A DNA stretch of 64,000 bases. It comes from Candidatus Jettenia caeni (lineage in GTDB: Bacteria > Planctomycetota > Brocadiia > Brocadiales > Brocadiaceae). Positions within the stretch are counted from its first letter, which is position 1. Every line of letters starts with the position of its first letter. Positions 33,904 through 43,292 of this stretch are shown piece by piece. The position numbers were made by a program, and so were the translations under genes. The DNA is taken from assembly GCA_000296795.1 (NCBI GenBank), contig BAFH01000003.1, positions 401 to 64,400 on the forward strand, written 5' to 3'. A model generated the notes under the pieces. It was given only the letters and a program-made list of their open reading frames with translations. It was not told the origin of the DNA and searched no databases.

Positions 33904-35730
33904 ATGTGTGGAATTGTTGGATACATTGGGTGTAAAGAAGCAGTCAAGGTTTTATTGGATGGCATCAAAAGACTTGAATATCGTGGTTACGATTCCTCCG
34001 GAATAGCATTTATTGAAGATGGCGCCTTAAAATATGAAAAAACTGTAGGCAGAATTGCTGAGTTAGAAAAGAAACTTCTCGGAAACAATTTCCATCCACA
34101 AGTAGGAATTATTCACACACGATGGGCAACACATGGAGCGCCTACCATAGAGAATGCTCACCCGCATGTTGATTGTAAGAGTGAAATTGCTGTAGTACAC
34201 AATGGAATTATTGAGAATTACGATTATGTAAAATCAAAATTAGAGCAGGAAGGGCATATCTTTAAGAGTGAGACAGATACAGAAGTATTAGCCCATCTCA
34301 TCGAAAAATATTTTCATGGTAATCTGGAGAGTGCTGTTATGGAGGCATTAAAAGAGGTAGGGGGGACATACGGAATCGCAGTTATTTCCATACAAAATCC
34401 CCAAAAAATTGTAGCAGCAAGGAAGGGATCTCCCCTGATATTAGGAATAGGAAATCAGGAATATTTTATAGCCTCTGATGTTTCTGCTTCGCTGGAACAT
34501 ACCCGGGATGTGATATATCTGGATGATAATGAAATAGCCATCCTCACGCCGGACTATTACGAGACAAAGACCATGCAAAATATCAAAACCCGTAAAAGGA
34601 TTGAAGAGGTGCTATGGAATATCGATATGATCGAAAAGGGCGGTTATGAACATTTTATGCTCAAAGAGATTCATGAGCAACCTCAAGCCTTGCGAAATGT
34701 TATGCGTGGAAGGGTAAATGATAATACAGGCTCGGTAAGATTGGGAGGATTAATGAATTGCGAGAAGGACCTTCGGAAGGCAAAACGTATCATAATTGTT
34801 GCGTGTGGCACATCATGGCATGCAGGGCTTGTGGGTGAATACATGTTAGAAGAACTTATACGCATACCCGTTGAAGTTGAATATGCTTCTGAATTTCGGT
34901 ATAGAAATCCCGTGATAGAAAAAGACACGATAGTAATCGCCATAAGTCAATCAGGTGAAACAGCAGACACCCTGGCAGCGATGCGATATGCTAAACAGAA
35001 AAGGGCCAGAACACTCTCTATTTGTAATATCGTTGGCAGCACGATAGCAAGGGAGGCTGATGGTGGAATTTATTTACATATCGGCCCGGAAGTTGGTGTT
35101 GCATCTACGAAGGCCTTCACAGCACAAATTGCTGTGCTTTATTTATTTACCTACTACATGAAAGGCCTTAGGTGTACCTCTCCTTCAATGTATTCGGATG
35201 TGGTTCAGGATATTCAATCCATACCGGAAAAGGTTCAGGCTATCCTGAACAAGGAGGAGCATATCATAGAACTTGCAAAGGTATATAAGGATAGTGAACA
35301 CGTCCTTTATTTGGGGAGAGGATATAACTATCCCGTAGCGCTTGAAGGCGCATTAAAGCTTAAAGAGATATCGTATATCCACGCCGAAGGTTACCCCGCC
35401 GCAGAGATGAAGCATGGGCCTATTGCCCTCGTAAACAAAGACATGCCTGTAGTCTTTATTGCAACAAGAGATAATGTTTACGGTAAGATTTTAAACAATA
35501 TCGAAGAGGTTAAATCCAGAGGTGGAAAAGTAATTGCAATTGTAACGGAGGGAGATGATCAAATTGCAGAAAAGGTAGCTCATACCTTCTCTGTGCCAAA
35601 AATTTCCCCCGCCTTGACGCCGGTCCTATCGGTAATTCCCCTTCAATTATTGGCCTATCATATGGCAGTCATGAGAGGATGCGATGTTGATAAACCGAGA
35701 AATCTTGCAAAGAGTGTAACGGTTGAATAA
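33904..35730 (+). CDS. glmS: Glutamine-fructose-6-phosphate aminotransferase (isomerising)
   Basis: It makes glucosamine 6-phosphate from fructose 6-phosphate and glutamine, the first step to UDP-GlcNAc, in the cytoplasm. The catalytic Cys follows the Met (MCGIVGYIGCKEAVKVLLDGIKRLEYRGYDSSGIAF). The glutaminase domain has HTRWATHGAPTIENAHPH. Two SIS domains follow, with VACGTSWHAGLVGEYMLEEL, ISQSGETADTLAAMRYA and LGRGYNYPVALEGALKLKEISYIHAEGYPAAEMKHGP. It ends DKPRNLAKSVTVE, as is standard. Length 608. The ATG follows GAGGAG. It feeds both peptidoglycan and the aminosugar route used by the dehydrogenase at 2957. No glmS ribozyme-like core was recognised in the leader. Confidence 0.97.
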   Translation: MCGIVGYIGCKEAVKVLLDGIKRLEYRGYDSSGIAFIEDGALKYEKTVGRIAELEKKLLGNNFHPQVGIIHTRWATHGAPTIENAHPHVDCKSEIAVVHNGIIENYDYVKSKLEQEGHIFKSETDTEVLAHLIEKYFHGNLESAVMEALKEVGGTYGIAVISIQNPQKIVAARKGSPLILGIGNQEYFIASDVSASLEHTRDVIYLDDNEIAILTPDYYETKTMQNIKTRKRIEEVLWNIDMIEKGGYEHFMLKEIHEQPQALRNVMRGRVNDNTGSVRLGGLMNCEKDLRKAKRIIIVACGTSWHAGLVGEYMLEELIRIPVEVEYASEFRYRNPVIEKDTIVIAISQSGETADTLAAMRYAKQKRARTLSICNIVGSTIAREADGGIYLHIGPEVGVASTKAFTAQIAVLYLFTYYMKGLRCTSPSMYSDVVQDIQSIPEKVQAILNKEEHIIELAKVYKDSEHVLYLGRGYNYPVALEGALKLKEISYIHAEGYPAAEMKHGPIALVNKDMPVVFIATRDNVYGKILNNIEEVKSRGGKVIAIVTEGDDQIAEKVAHTFSVPKISPALTPVLSVIPLQLLAYHMAVMRGCDVDKPRNLAKSVTVE

Positions 35731-35872
35731 GAGGAGTAAGAAATGCCGTCTTCTCCCGCAATGGCGCTTGCCTGTTACCTTATTTCCGAATCTGTTAGAG
35801 CTTTCTCCGGTGAAAATAAGGAAACAGATTTGTGGTATTAATTATGTTTTGAGTAGTGTGGAGGATTGAATA

Positions 35873-36634
35873 ATGAATACAACGAAAAATCGGATCAATT
35901 TTTTTGATACAAGCATTGATCTTTTAACTATGGATGAGACATTACAGTATATAGAAAAGATTATTGAAGAGCGTATTGTTACTCAACATGTAGTGGTTAA
36001 TGTTGCAAAACTGGTGATGATGCAACGGGATGCTAAATTAAGAAATGTTGTGAACTCATGTGACCTTATTAATGCCGATGGACAGGGTGTTGTTTGGGGG
36101 GCAAGGGTGTTAGGATTGAATATTCCCGAGCGTGTTGCCGGAATTGATCTTTTCCTGAAGGTTGTGGAACTTGCGGCGAAGAAAGGCTACCGATTGTATT
36201 TTTTAGGGGCTAGACAAGAAATTATAGAGAGGGTTGTTATAAGATTTTTATTGAAATACCCGAAATTGCAAATTGCAGGGTATCGGAATGGATACTTTAG
36301 CAAAGCAGAGGAAGCGAAAATTGTAGAAATTATCCAGAATTCACGGCCACATGTGCTGTTTGTTGCCATGAGTAGTCCGCAAAAAGAAATTTTTTTAAAT
36401 CAATATATAGAAAACCTGCAAATTCCCTTTATGATGGGAGTAGGAGGGAGCTTCGATGTTGTTGCTGGATATACAAACCGCGCTCCTCTTTGGGCGCAAA
36501 AAGCAGGTCTCGAATGGTTTTTTCGTCTTATGTGCGAACCACGCCGAATGTGGAAAAGATATCTTATATCAAATACAATTTTTGCCTGGATGATTTTAAA
36601 GGCTTTATTCAGGAAAGTTTTATGGGTCTACTAA
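35873..36634 (+). CDS. WecG/TagA/CpsF family glycosyltransferase (GT26)
   Basis: The 253-residue enzyme has the family core: VVNVAKLVMMQRDAKLRNVVNSCDLINADGQGVVWGARVLGLNIPERVAGIDLF, listed by segment order. NADG supplies the catalytic aspartate and ERVAG the conserved basic residue. YFLGARQEIIERVV, SSPQKEIFLNQY and MGVGGSFDVVAGYTNRAPLWAQKAGLEWFFRL follow. Enzymes of this family add N-acetylmannosamine (uronic acid) or related sugars to lipid-linked acceptors. With glmS and the nucleotide-sugar dehydrogenase it suggests an N-acetylhexosaminuronic acid in the EPS. The ATG at 35873 lies 142 bases after glmS with GGAGG upstream. Confidence 0.9.
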   Translation: MNTTKNRINFFDTSIDLLTMDETLQYIEKIIEERIVTQHVVVNVAKLVMMQRDAKLRNVVNSCDLINADGQGVVWGARVLGLNIPERVAGIDLFLKVVELAAKKGYRLYFLGARQEIIERVVIRFLLKYPKLQIAGYRNGYFSKAEEAKIVEIIQNSRPHVLFVAMSSPQKEIFLNQYIENLQIPFMMGVGGSFDVVAGYTNRAPLWAQKAGLEWFFRLMCEPRRMWKRYLISNTIFAWMILKALFRKVLWVY

Positions 36635-36801
36635 GCTTTGCGTGGATAAAATTTCACAATTCTGGTAAAGATAAGATTCCTTTTTAGTAAAGAACATTCG
36701 GTATTATTGATAGTTTTGCAATCTCGGTGCTTATCAAATGATGCTTTCAAGAGGTAATTTTTGTAGGTATGTTTTTTTGTCTTAAAGAAGAGATGGAAAG
36801 A

Positions 36802-36999
36802 ATGAAAAAGTTAACGATAAAATTGCTCATGATATTTTTGCTATCTACAATGTTTCTCTGTAATGTAGTTGTGGTGTTTAGTGGCAGGGAGCTTCTCTTT
36901 GGTGCTGCAGATCCTCTAAATTATCTGGTTTCTCTTGTGAGCAGTACTACGTATTTAGGTATACGGCTTTGGATATCAAAAAGAGGCTCAAATATTTAG
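36802..36999 (+). CDS. Small putative membrane protein
   Basis: A 65-residue product starts KKLTIKLLMIFLLSTMFLCNVVVVFSG, a basic N-terminus with one strong hydrophobic helix. A second, moderately hydrophobic stretch (PLNYLVSLVSSTTYLGIRLWI) and a basic end follow. I place the start at ATG 36802 (GGAAAG just upstream) rather than 36769. No family is recognised. It could be a small secreted or membrane peptide following the WecG-like gene, but its reality rests only on the ribosome site and the signal-like sequence. Confidence 0.45.
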   Translation: MKKLTIKLLMIFLLSTMFLCNVVVVFSGRELLFGAADPLNYLVSLVSSTTYLGIRLWISKRGSNI

Positions 37000-37040
37000 A
37001 GACTATTTGAAAAGTCTATATTCATGCCCGGTATCCAAGC

Positions 37041-37112
37041 GGTGGATTCAGCGCAAAAGACAGCGCCTTAATCCATCCTACTCATTATAGAATTACCGGC
37101 AGCGAATCCACC
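37041..37112. repeat. Palindromic repeat region GGTGGATTC...GAATCCACC
   Basis: GGTGGATT at 37041 can pair with AATCCATCC (37070-37078) or, perfectly over nine bases, with GAATCCACC (37104-37112). It lies in the gap between the small membrane protein and tRNA-Asn. It resembles the other dispersed palindromes; no coding content is seen. Confidence 0.5.
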
Positions 37113-37155
37113 ATAGCATCTACATCCTTAATGAAGGAGCTGTTTTTGCCTTACA

Positions 37156-37200
37156 TACAGAAAGCCCTTCAACGCGATGATTGTTAAAGGGCTTTCTGTA
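37156..37200 (-). terminator. Strong stem-loop downstream of tRNA-Asn
   Basis: TACAGAAAGCCCTT and AAGGGCTTTCTGTA form a perfect 14-pair stem with a 17-base loop, directly after the 3' end of the tRNA gene on the minus strand. It is also about 155 bases after the small plus-strand gene. Neither side has a clean T-run, so it may be a factor-assisted or bidirectional stop. Confidence 0.5.
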
Positions 37201-37205
37201 TAAGT

Positions 37206-37280
37206 TGGCTCCCCCGGTAGGATTCGAACCTACAACCAACCGGTTAACAGCCGGCTACTCTACCATTGAGCTACAGGGGA
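37206..37280 (-). tRNA. tRNA-Asn (anticodon GTT)
   Basis: The minus strand folds into a full cloverleaf. The acceptor is TCCCCTG/CGGGGGA (with one G-T pair). The D-loop is AGCTCAATGGTAGAG. The anticodon arm is CCGGC-TGTTAAC-C(G)G with anticodon GTT, the T-arm is GTAGG-TTCGAAT-CCTAC, and the discriminator is G. The 3' CCA is encoded (TGG at 37206-37208 on the plus strand). It sits 11 bases after the stop of accD and may be processed from the same transcript. Confidence 0.96.
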
Positions 37281-37291
37281 ACTTTTTTATT

Positions 37292-38104
37292 TTATTGTAA
37301 ATAGCCAATTAATCTCGATAATTCTTTTTTCATATCCTGACGATGGGTAATCAGGTCTAAAAAACCATGTTCTAACAGAAATTCAGCAGTCTGAAAGCCT
37401 TTTGGAAGAGAACGCTTTATGGTTTCCTGTATGACTCTGGGACCTGCAAAACCTATTAATGCCTTTGGCTCTGATAGGGTAATATCTGCAAGGGAGGCAA
37501 AACTCGCCATTACACCACCTAAAGATGGGTCTGTTAAAACCGATATATAAAGACCGCCTGCCTCTTTAAACCGGGCGATGGCAGCGCTTGTCTTTGCCAT
37601 TTGCATTAAGGAGAAAACCCCTTCCTGCATCCGGGCTCCACCTCCTGATCCTGAAATAATTACCAGAGGTAATTTTAATTCCATAGCCTTTTCCGCAAGG
37701 CGGCTAATCTTTTCTCCAACTACAGAACCCATACTTCCCATGATAAAACTGTGATCTGTGACTCCGATCATTACCTCTTTGCCATGGATCTGTCCTTTTC
37801 CTGCAATTATCGCCTCTTTTAATCCTGTTTTTTTCTGTTCCGAGATGATTCTTTCCGGATAGGTTATCCTATCATGAAAATTGAGCGGATCGCAGGGCAA
37901 CATATTACTCCACATTTCTTCGAAACTGTTTTCGTCAAGCAGTAATCTTAGCCTGTCTTTGCCTGATATCCGAAAATGATAATTGCATTCAGGACAAACA
38001 AACATTTTTTCTTCAGCGGTTTTTCTATATACCATGCCCTTACAACCATCACACCGTGTCCATAAACCATCGGGCATATCCTTTTTTTTTCTAAAAAAGA
38101 CCAT
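37292..38104 (-). CDS. accD: Acetyl-CoA carboxylase carboxyltransferase subunit beta
   Basis: The beta half of the carboxyltransferase transfers the carboxyl group from biotin to acetyl-CoA to make malonyl-CoA for fatty acid synthesis; it works with AccA. The N-terminal zinc ribbon is CDGCKGMVY, then FVCPECNYHFRIS. The crotonase-like core has VIISGSGGGARMQEGVFSLMQMAKTSAAI, SVLTDPSLGGVMASFASLADI and PKALIGFAGPRVIQETI. Length 270 is slightly short but complete. It is the last protein gene of the minus-strand group gap-pgk-rpe-accD, separated from rpe by 175 bases, so it may have its own promoter. Confidence 0.95.
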   Translation of the reverse strand: MVFFRKKKDMPDGLWTRCDGCKGMVYRKTAEEKMFVCPECNYHFRISGKDRLRLLLDENSFEEMWSNMLPCDPLNFHDRITYPERIISEQKKTGLKEAIIAGKGQIHGKEVMIGVTDHSFIMGSMGSVVGEKISRLAEKAMELKLPLVIISGSGGGARMQEGVFSLMQMAKTSAAIARFKEAGGLYISVLTDPSLGGVMASFASLADITLSEPKALIGFAGPRVIQETIKRSLPKGFQTAEFLLEHGFLDLITHRQDMKKELSRLIGYLQ

Positions 38105-38279
38105 GTATCGCTATTTCTTTGTTTGTAAATTGTCCGTGTATTCCAGGAAACTGCTGAGTATCAGTAATACGTATCAAATATTTTAAACTTCTCAGTAATT
38201 GAGGTTTATTTTTGTAAATATCAATTTGCAATAAACAAAAAGACTCAAATAGTTTATAATTTTTTAATAAAAAAACAAG

Positions 38280-38975
38280 TTATTTTTTAGATAAAATATA
38301 TTTCTTTCTTGGCGTTTGTTCTGCTATTTGCCGGAGGGTTTTAATTGCATTGTCTGGGTTATCTGTTTTAAAAATTGCAGATGCTGCAACAATTACATTT
38401 GCTCCCTGTTGGACTGCCTGAGAAATTGTTTCTGTTGTAATACCGCCATCTATTTCTATATCCATTTCATCCGGAGAAATAGAGCGTAGTCTTGCAACCT
38501 TGGGCAAAACATCCGATATAAATTTTTGTCCGGCAAAACCGGGATTTACTGACATAACAAGCACCATATCAACTATATCCAGAAAGTTTTCTACCGAATC
38601 AGTTGATGTATTCGGATTCAGCGATATACCAGCCTTTAATCCTGCGTTCTTAATTAATGAAATAACCTCTTTTGGTTTTTTTGTAGCTTCAATGTGAAAT
38701 GTTATGAAATCATTTTTTCCGGCAACTTCCGCAAATGCGGCTATATAACGTTCAGGATATTCAATCATCAGATGAATGTCTAAAGGTACTTTGGCAATAC
38801 GTTTTACTCCTTCTACAATAAATGTTCCCATCGTAATGTTTGGAACAAAATGGCCATCCATAACATCTATATGGATGAGATCAACGCCAGCCTTTTCCAC
38901 CTTTTTGATTTCATCTTCCAGGCGTACCGCATTAGCAGCCAGAATAGATGCTGATATTTTAATTTTTGGTTGCAT
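38280..38975 (-). CDS. rpe: Ribulose-phosphate 3-epimerase
   Basis: It interconverts ribulose 5-phosphate and xylulose 5-phosphate in the pentose phosphate pathway. TIM-barrel motifs are all present: KISASILAANAVRLEDEIKKV, LIHIDVMDGHFVPNITMG with the metal-binding HID and MDG, LDIHLMIEYPERYI, VLVMSVNPGFAGQKFI, and EIDGGITTETI. Length 231 is normal; the C-terminus (QTPRKKYILSKK) is slightly longer and basic. It begins seven bases after the pgk stop, so the two are in one operon. Confidence 0.96.
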   Translation of the reverse strand: MQPKIKISASILAANAVRLEDEIKKVEKAGVDLIHIDVMDGHFVPNITMGTFIVEGVKRIAKVPLDIHLMIEYPERYIAAFAEVAGKNDFITFHIEATKKPKEVISLIKNAGLKAGISLNPNTSTDSVENFLDIVDMVLVMSVNPGFAGQKFISDVLPKVARLRSISPDEMDIEIDGGITTETISQAVQQGANVIVAASAIFKTDNPDNAIKTLRQIAEQTPRKKYILSKK

Positions 38976-38981
38976 ATTCTT

Positions 38982-40181
38982 TTACGCTTTTTTCTTAGAT
39001 GATAATGATGCAACCCCGGGCAATTCGCTTCCTTCTAATAATTTTAGAAATGCTCCACCACCTGTAGAGATAAATGATACTTCATGTGTTTTCCCGGCTT
39101 TATGGAATGCCATATCAGTGTCGCCGCCTCCTACGATTGTTGAGGCATGAGAACTTGTTACTGCATCTATCATGGCATAAGTTCCCCGACTAAAAGCATC
39201 AATCTCGAATGCGCCCATAGGTCCATTCCACACAATCGTTTTTGCATCCTGAAGCGCTTCATAAAATAGTTTTGTAGTAGCCGGACCAATATCCAATGCG
39301 ATCCACCTTTCAGGAATTTCCTGATAAGGAACAACCTTTGTTTCTGCCCGGCCGTCAAATTTTTCTGCTACAACAAAATCAACAGGTAAATAGAGTTTCG
39401 TTCCGTTTTTCCTGGATATATCCATCAGGTCTTTTACCACATCAAGCATGCTATCCTCGACTAAGGATTTCCCGATACCGAAACCCTGTGCCTTAAGGAA
39501 GGTGAATGCCATTGCCCCACCGATGAGGATTTTATCCATTTTTTTAGAAAGGTTTTCAATAATCTTTATCTTATCAGAAACCTTTGCTCCTCCTAATAGA
39601 GCGACAACGGGCCGCATAGGCTGATTGACAGACTTCTCAAAATAATCTATCTCTTTCTTCAGTAAAAATCCTGCCGCTGATGGTATAAAACTATCGATGC
39701 CGACCATTGATGCGTGCTTTCTGTGGCAGTTTCCAAAAGCATCCTGTATAAATACATCACATAAACTGGCTAGCTCTCCTGCAAATGCAGGATCATTTTT
39801 TTCTTCACCAGAATGAAACCTTAAATTTTCCAATACAAGTACGTCGCCGTAGTTCATTTCTTCAATCTGTTTTTTCACCTTGGGTCCAATGCAGTCATCT
39901 GCCATAATTACCCTTACCTTTTCATCGAGGAATCGTTGTAAACGCCTGGCAACGGGCTTTAAGCTGTATTTAGGATTTACTTTACCATCAGGCCTACCCA
40001 AATGTGAGGCAATGATCACCTTTGCTTTCTCATCGAGCAAAAAGTCAATTGTTGGCAGGGTTGCTCTAATCCTGGTGTCATCAGTAATTTTTCCCTCCTC
40101 GTCTAACGGTACGTTATAATCCGTTCGAATCATGACTTTCTTTTTGTGCACATCAAGTTCTTTTATAAATAATTTATCCAT
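38982..40181 (-). CDS. pgk: Phosphoglycerate kinase
   Basis: It transfers phosphate from 1,3-bisphosphoglycerate to ADP in glycolysis, or the reverse in gluconeogenesis. Motifs: KVMIRTDYNVPLDEEGKITDDTRI at the N-terminus, IIASHLGRPDGK, GGAKVSDKIKIIENL, KLYLPVDFVVAEKF, WNGPMGAFEIDAFSRGT and STIVGGGDTDMAFHKAG for nucleotide binding. The length of 399 is typical. I start at the ATG at 40181 rather than a TTG two codons upstream; neither has a strong ribosome site. It lies between gap and rpe in a compact minus-strand operon. Confidence 0.97.
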   Translation of the reverse strand: MDKLFIKELDVHKKKVMIRTDYNVPLDEEGKITDDTRIRATLPTIDFLLDEKAKVIIASHLGRPDGKVNPKYSLKPVARRLQRFLDEKVRVIMADDCIGPKVKKQIEEMNYGDVLVLENLRFHSGEEKNDPAFAGELASLCDVFIQDAFGNCHRKHASMVGIDSFIPSAAGFLLKKEIDYFEKSVNQPMRPVVALLGGAKVSDKIKIIENLSKKMDKILIGGAMAFTFLKAQGFGIGKSLVEDSMLDVVKDLMDISRKNGTKLYLPVDFVVAEKFDGRAETKVVPYQEIPERWIALDIGPATTKLFYEALQDAKTIVWNGPMGAFEIDAFSRGTYAMIDAVTSSHASTIVGGGDTDMAFHKAGKTHEVSFISTGGGAFLKLLEGSELPGVASLSSKKKA

Positions 40182-40215
40182 AATCAATGAAATTAGTTTA
40201 AAAAAGATTTGTGTT

Positions 40216-41250
<1,035 letters not shown>

Positions 41251-41294
41251 TTATACCTCACGAAAGCACATAAGATACATAATGAAGATAAGGT

Positions 41295-41322
41295 ATTTTA
41301 GCAGACAGCGCCAGTTTGTCAA
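41295..41322 (-). promoter_or_regulatory. Sigma-70-type promoter of the gap operon
   Basis: On the minus strand TTGACA (41322-41317) is followed after 16 bases by TAAAAT (41300-41295). The -35 box is a consensus match. Transcription would start near 41288, giving about 70 bases of leader before the gap ATG at 41217. Confidence 0.6.
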
Positions 41323-41522
41323 GCATTTTAATAATCCTTGAATATCTGTGATTTAGAGAAAATCTTTTCTATAACGGTATGATAATTAATACTTGAAAAT
41401 CTGTTGGTAGCTTGTATAATTCAGATAATTTAAATTATTTAAGGCAGTCTATATGGAAAAAATGTAATGAGAAAAATTCAGCATGTAAAGACAGATATTG
41501 TCTTTGTACGAATTAATAATTA

Positions 41523-42626
41523 TTGGTTCAGATATCCGCAGGGGATATTTGCCATTATTTTACAATGGTTTGCACTCGATCTCGAACCTCCGTCGTGGGG
41601 CCGAATAAGGTGCAATACCACAGCAGGAGAGAAACTATTTTACAACTTATAGATGTTAATCTATTAGAGACGCCAAAACGTAATGTTAGTATTGAAGAAA
41701 AATGTAAGTGTTATGGTTTAAATCGATTAAAGATTGAGGATAAAAAGCTTTTTGATAAATATGTAATTCAGGAAAATGTAAACTTATGTGATTATTCTTT
41801 TGCAAACAATTTTATATGGAAGGGTTCGCTGGAGTTACTATGGAAGCTTATTAATGATAATTTTTGTCTCTTTGGAGTAACATCCAAAGGTATGTGCATG
41901 ATGCTTCCCCCGTTAGGGAAAAACAACATTCAAAACACCTTAAATGAATGCTTTTCAATAATGCGGGAAATCAACGATTGCAGTGGCTTCGAATCTTATG
42001 TTAATTATGTTTATGAAGATTTCTTGAGTTTTTTTGACACGAGTTTATACCGTATTGTTGAAAGCTATTCAGACTACATCTACAAAACATCCGACCTCAT
42101 AAAACTTGCCGGTAGAAAATACGAAAAGAAGAGAAACGAGATAAACTTCTTTAAAAAGCATTACATCACCTCCTTTGAAAAATTCAGTTCTAAACATATT
42201 GCAGGTGCCCTTCTTATGATAGATCAGTGGAAGGCAGAAAAGGTTCAAGAGGCAAACCTCCTGAATCATCATGAAATTCATTATCAGTACGGTCTTATTC
42301 ATGAAGCAGAGGCTGCAAAATGTGCGACTATTTTTTCAGAAGAATTAGGATTAACAGGGGCAATTATTGATATAGATGGCCGAATTGAGGGTGTTACCCT
42401 GGGTGAAAAAATCTCAACGCATACCGCTTCTATTCTCATAGAGAAAACCAATAATAATTTTCACGGTATGCCGCAAGCTATCTATCAGCAATTCTGTGCC
42501 AGTGATTTTTCTGATGTGGAATATATCAATGCAGGCGAAGATTGGGGCATCGAAGGCTTGAGAAGGGCGAAGATGTCTTACCACCCTTGTATATTGGCAA
42601 AGAAGTTTCTTGTTTATGAAAAATAA
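41523..42626 (+). CDS. DUF2156-family protein (lysyl-phosphatidylglycerol-synthase-like GNAT fold)
   Basis: From about residue 55 onward the protein follows the DUF2156 pattern: LKIEDKKLFDKYV, CDYSFANNFIWKG, LLWKLINDNFCLFGVTSKG, MMLPPLGK. Later KHYITSFEKF and the C-terminal IIDIDGRIEGVTLGEKIS, ASILIEKTNNNFHGMPQAIYQQF and INAGEDWGIEGLRRAKMSYHP follow. This double-GNAT fold occurs in aminoacyl-phospholipid synthases and in free-standing cytosolic proteins; the substrate here is unknown. The start is uncertain. The first 50 residues look unlike the family, no good ribosome site precedes the TTG at 41523, and the conserved part begins near 41690. It is a single gene divergent from gap. Confidence 0.75.
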   Translation: MVQISAGDICHYFTMVCTRSRTSVVGPNKVQYHSRRETILQLIDVNLLETPKRNVSIEEKCKCYGLNRLKIEDKKLFDKYVIQENVNLCDYSFANNFIWKGSLELLWKLINDNFCLFGVTSKGMCMMLPPLGKNNIQNTLNECFSIMREINDCSGFESYVNYVYEDFLSFFDTSLYRIVESYSDYIYKTSDLIKLAGRKYEKKRNEINFFKKHYITSFEKFSSKHIAGALLMIDQWKAEKVQEANLLNHHEIHYQYGLIHEAEAAKCATIFSEELGLTGAIIDIDGRIEGVTLGEKISTHTASILIEKTNNNFHGMPQAIYQQFCASDFSDVEYINAGEDWGIEGLRRAKMSYHPCILAKKFLVYEK

Positions 42627-43292
42627 TGCCGTTGAACTATGATAAGGCAAATCCTTTGAGTCTTTTTCTATTAAGCGAAGCGATATGAAAAAAAGATTAT
42701 TTTAAACGAGGAGGCATTGGAGTTACCTTAACAAAAGTTTGTTAATTAACCTTCTCATCTCAAGGATATTAAGAGCCTATCAAAAAACAGGGATTGTCCT
42801 TTCCGAAAAAGTGGCGTGCGGAATCTTTGGATCTGTGCACGAAGAGATTCCTTGCCCCTTTATCGCTTGAAATGGCGCTTCGGACTTCCGAATAGGCTCT
42901 TGATTCTCACATGTTTTCATGTCATTATTCCCCCTTTTCCTTATGCGTTCAATTTACTAAAAGACATAAAAATCTTGCTATTTCTTTTCATTTCTGCTTA
43001 AATACTTAGTTACGGTAAAACAATTTTTTTCACCAACCAGCTATGGAAAGAGTTTAGGCTTTTGGTATAATTTTCTCGATTTTAACAGGTATTTTTTATA
43101 ATAAAGCTTTCCTGTAAAAGATAATGACAAGTATCTCTTATTTAGGTATTATATTTTTTTCACCGGAGCAATTACCTCCTGTATCACAGAAAGCAAAGGG
43201 CTTTGCAATATTTGGTGTGCTTTTACTATCTTATCATCAGTTAAAAACTCATTCGATGAATCTGGGTATTTTTTCTCTTAACTACTTAATTA
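42627..43292. other. Intergenic region with a small inverted-repeat element
   Basis: I see no supported gene in this gap. It contains the 131-base inverted-repeat element at 42771-42901 and AT-rich sequence before dabA. A TATAAT box at 43097-43102 lacks a good -35 partner, so no promoter is called. Confidence 0.5.
42771..42901. mobile_element. MITE-like element with terminal repeats AAGAGCCTAT
   Basis: AAGAGCCTAT at 42771-42780 and its exact complement ATAGGCTCTT at 42892-42901 bound a 131-base non-coding segment. The size and terminal repeats suit a miniature element, but no target duplication was identified and no second copy is in the window. Confidence 0.45.

Noticed and set aside
37156-37200. 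A typical intrinsic terminator
   Set aside because: The stem is perfect, but neither side has a clear T-run, so it is listed only as a probable stop of unspecified mechanism.
41467-41652. A 61-codon open frame upstream of the DUF2156 gene
   Set aside because: It overlaps the N-terminal region of the DUF2156 frame in another phase, and no family is recognised. It may be a trace of upstream sequence, but it is not supported as a gene.
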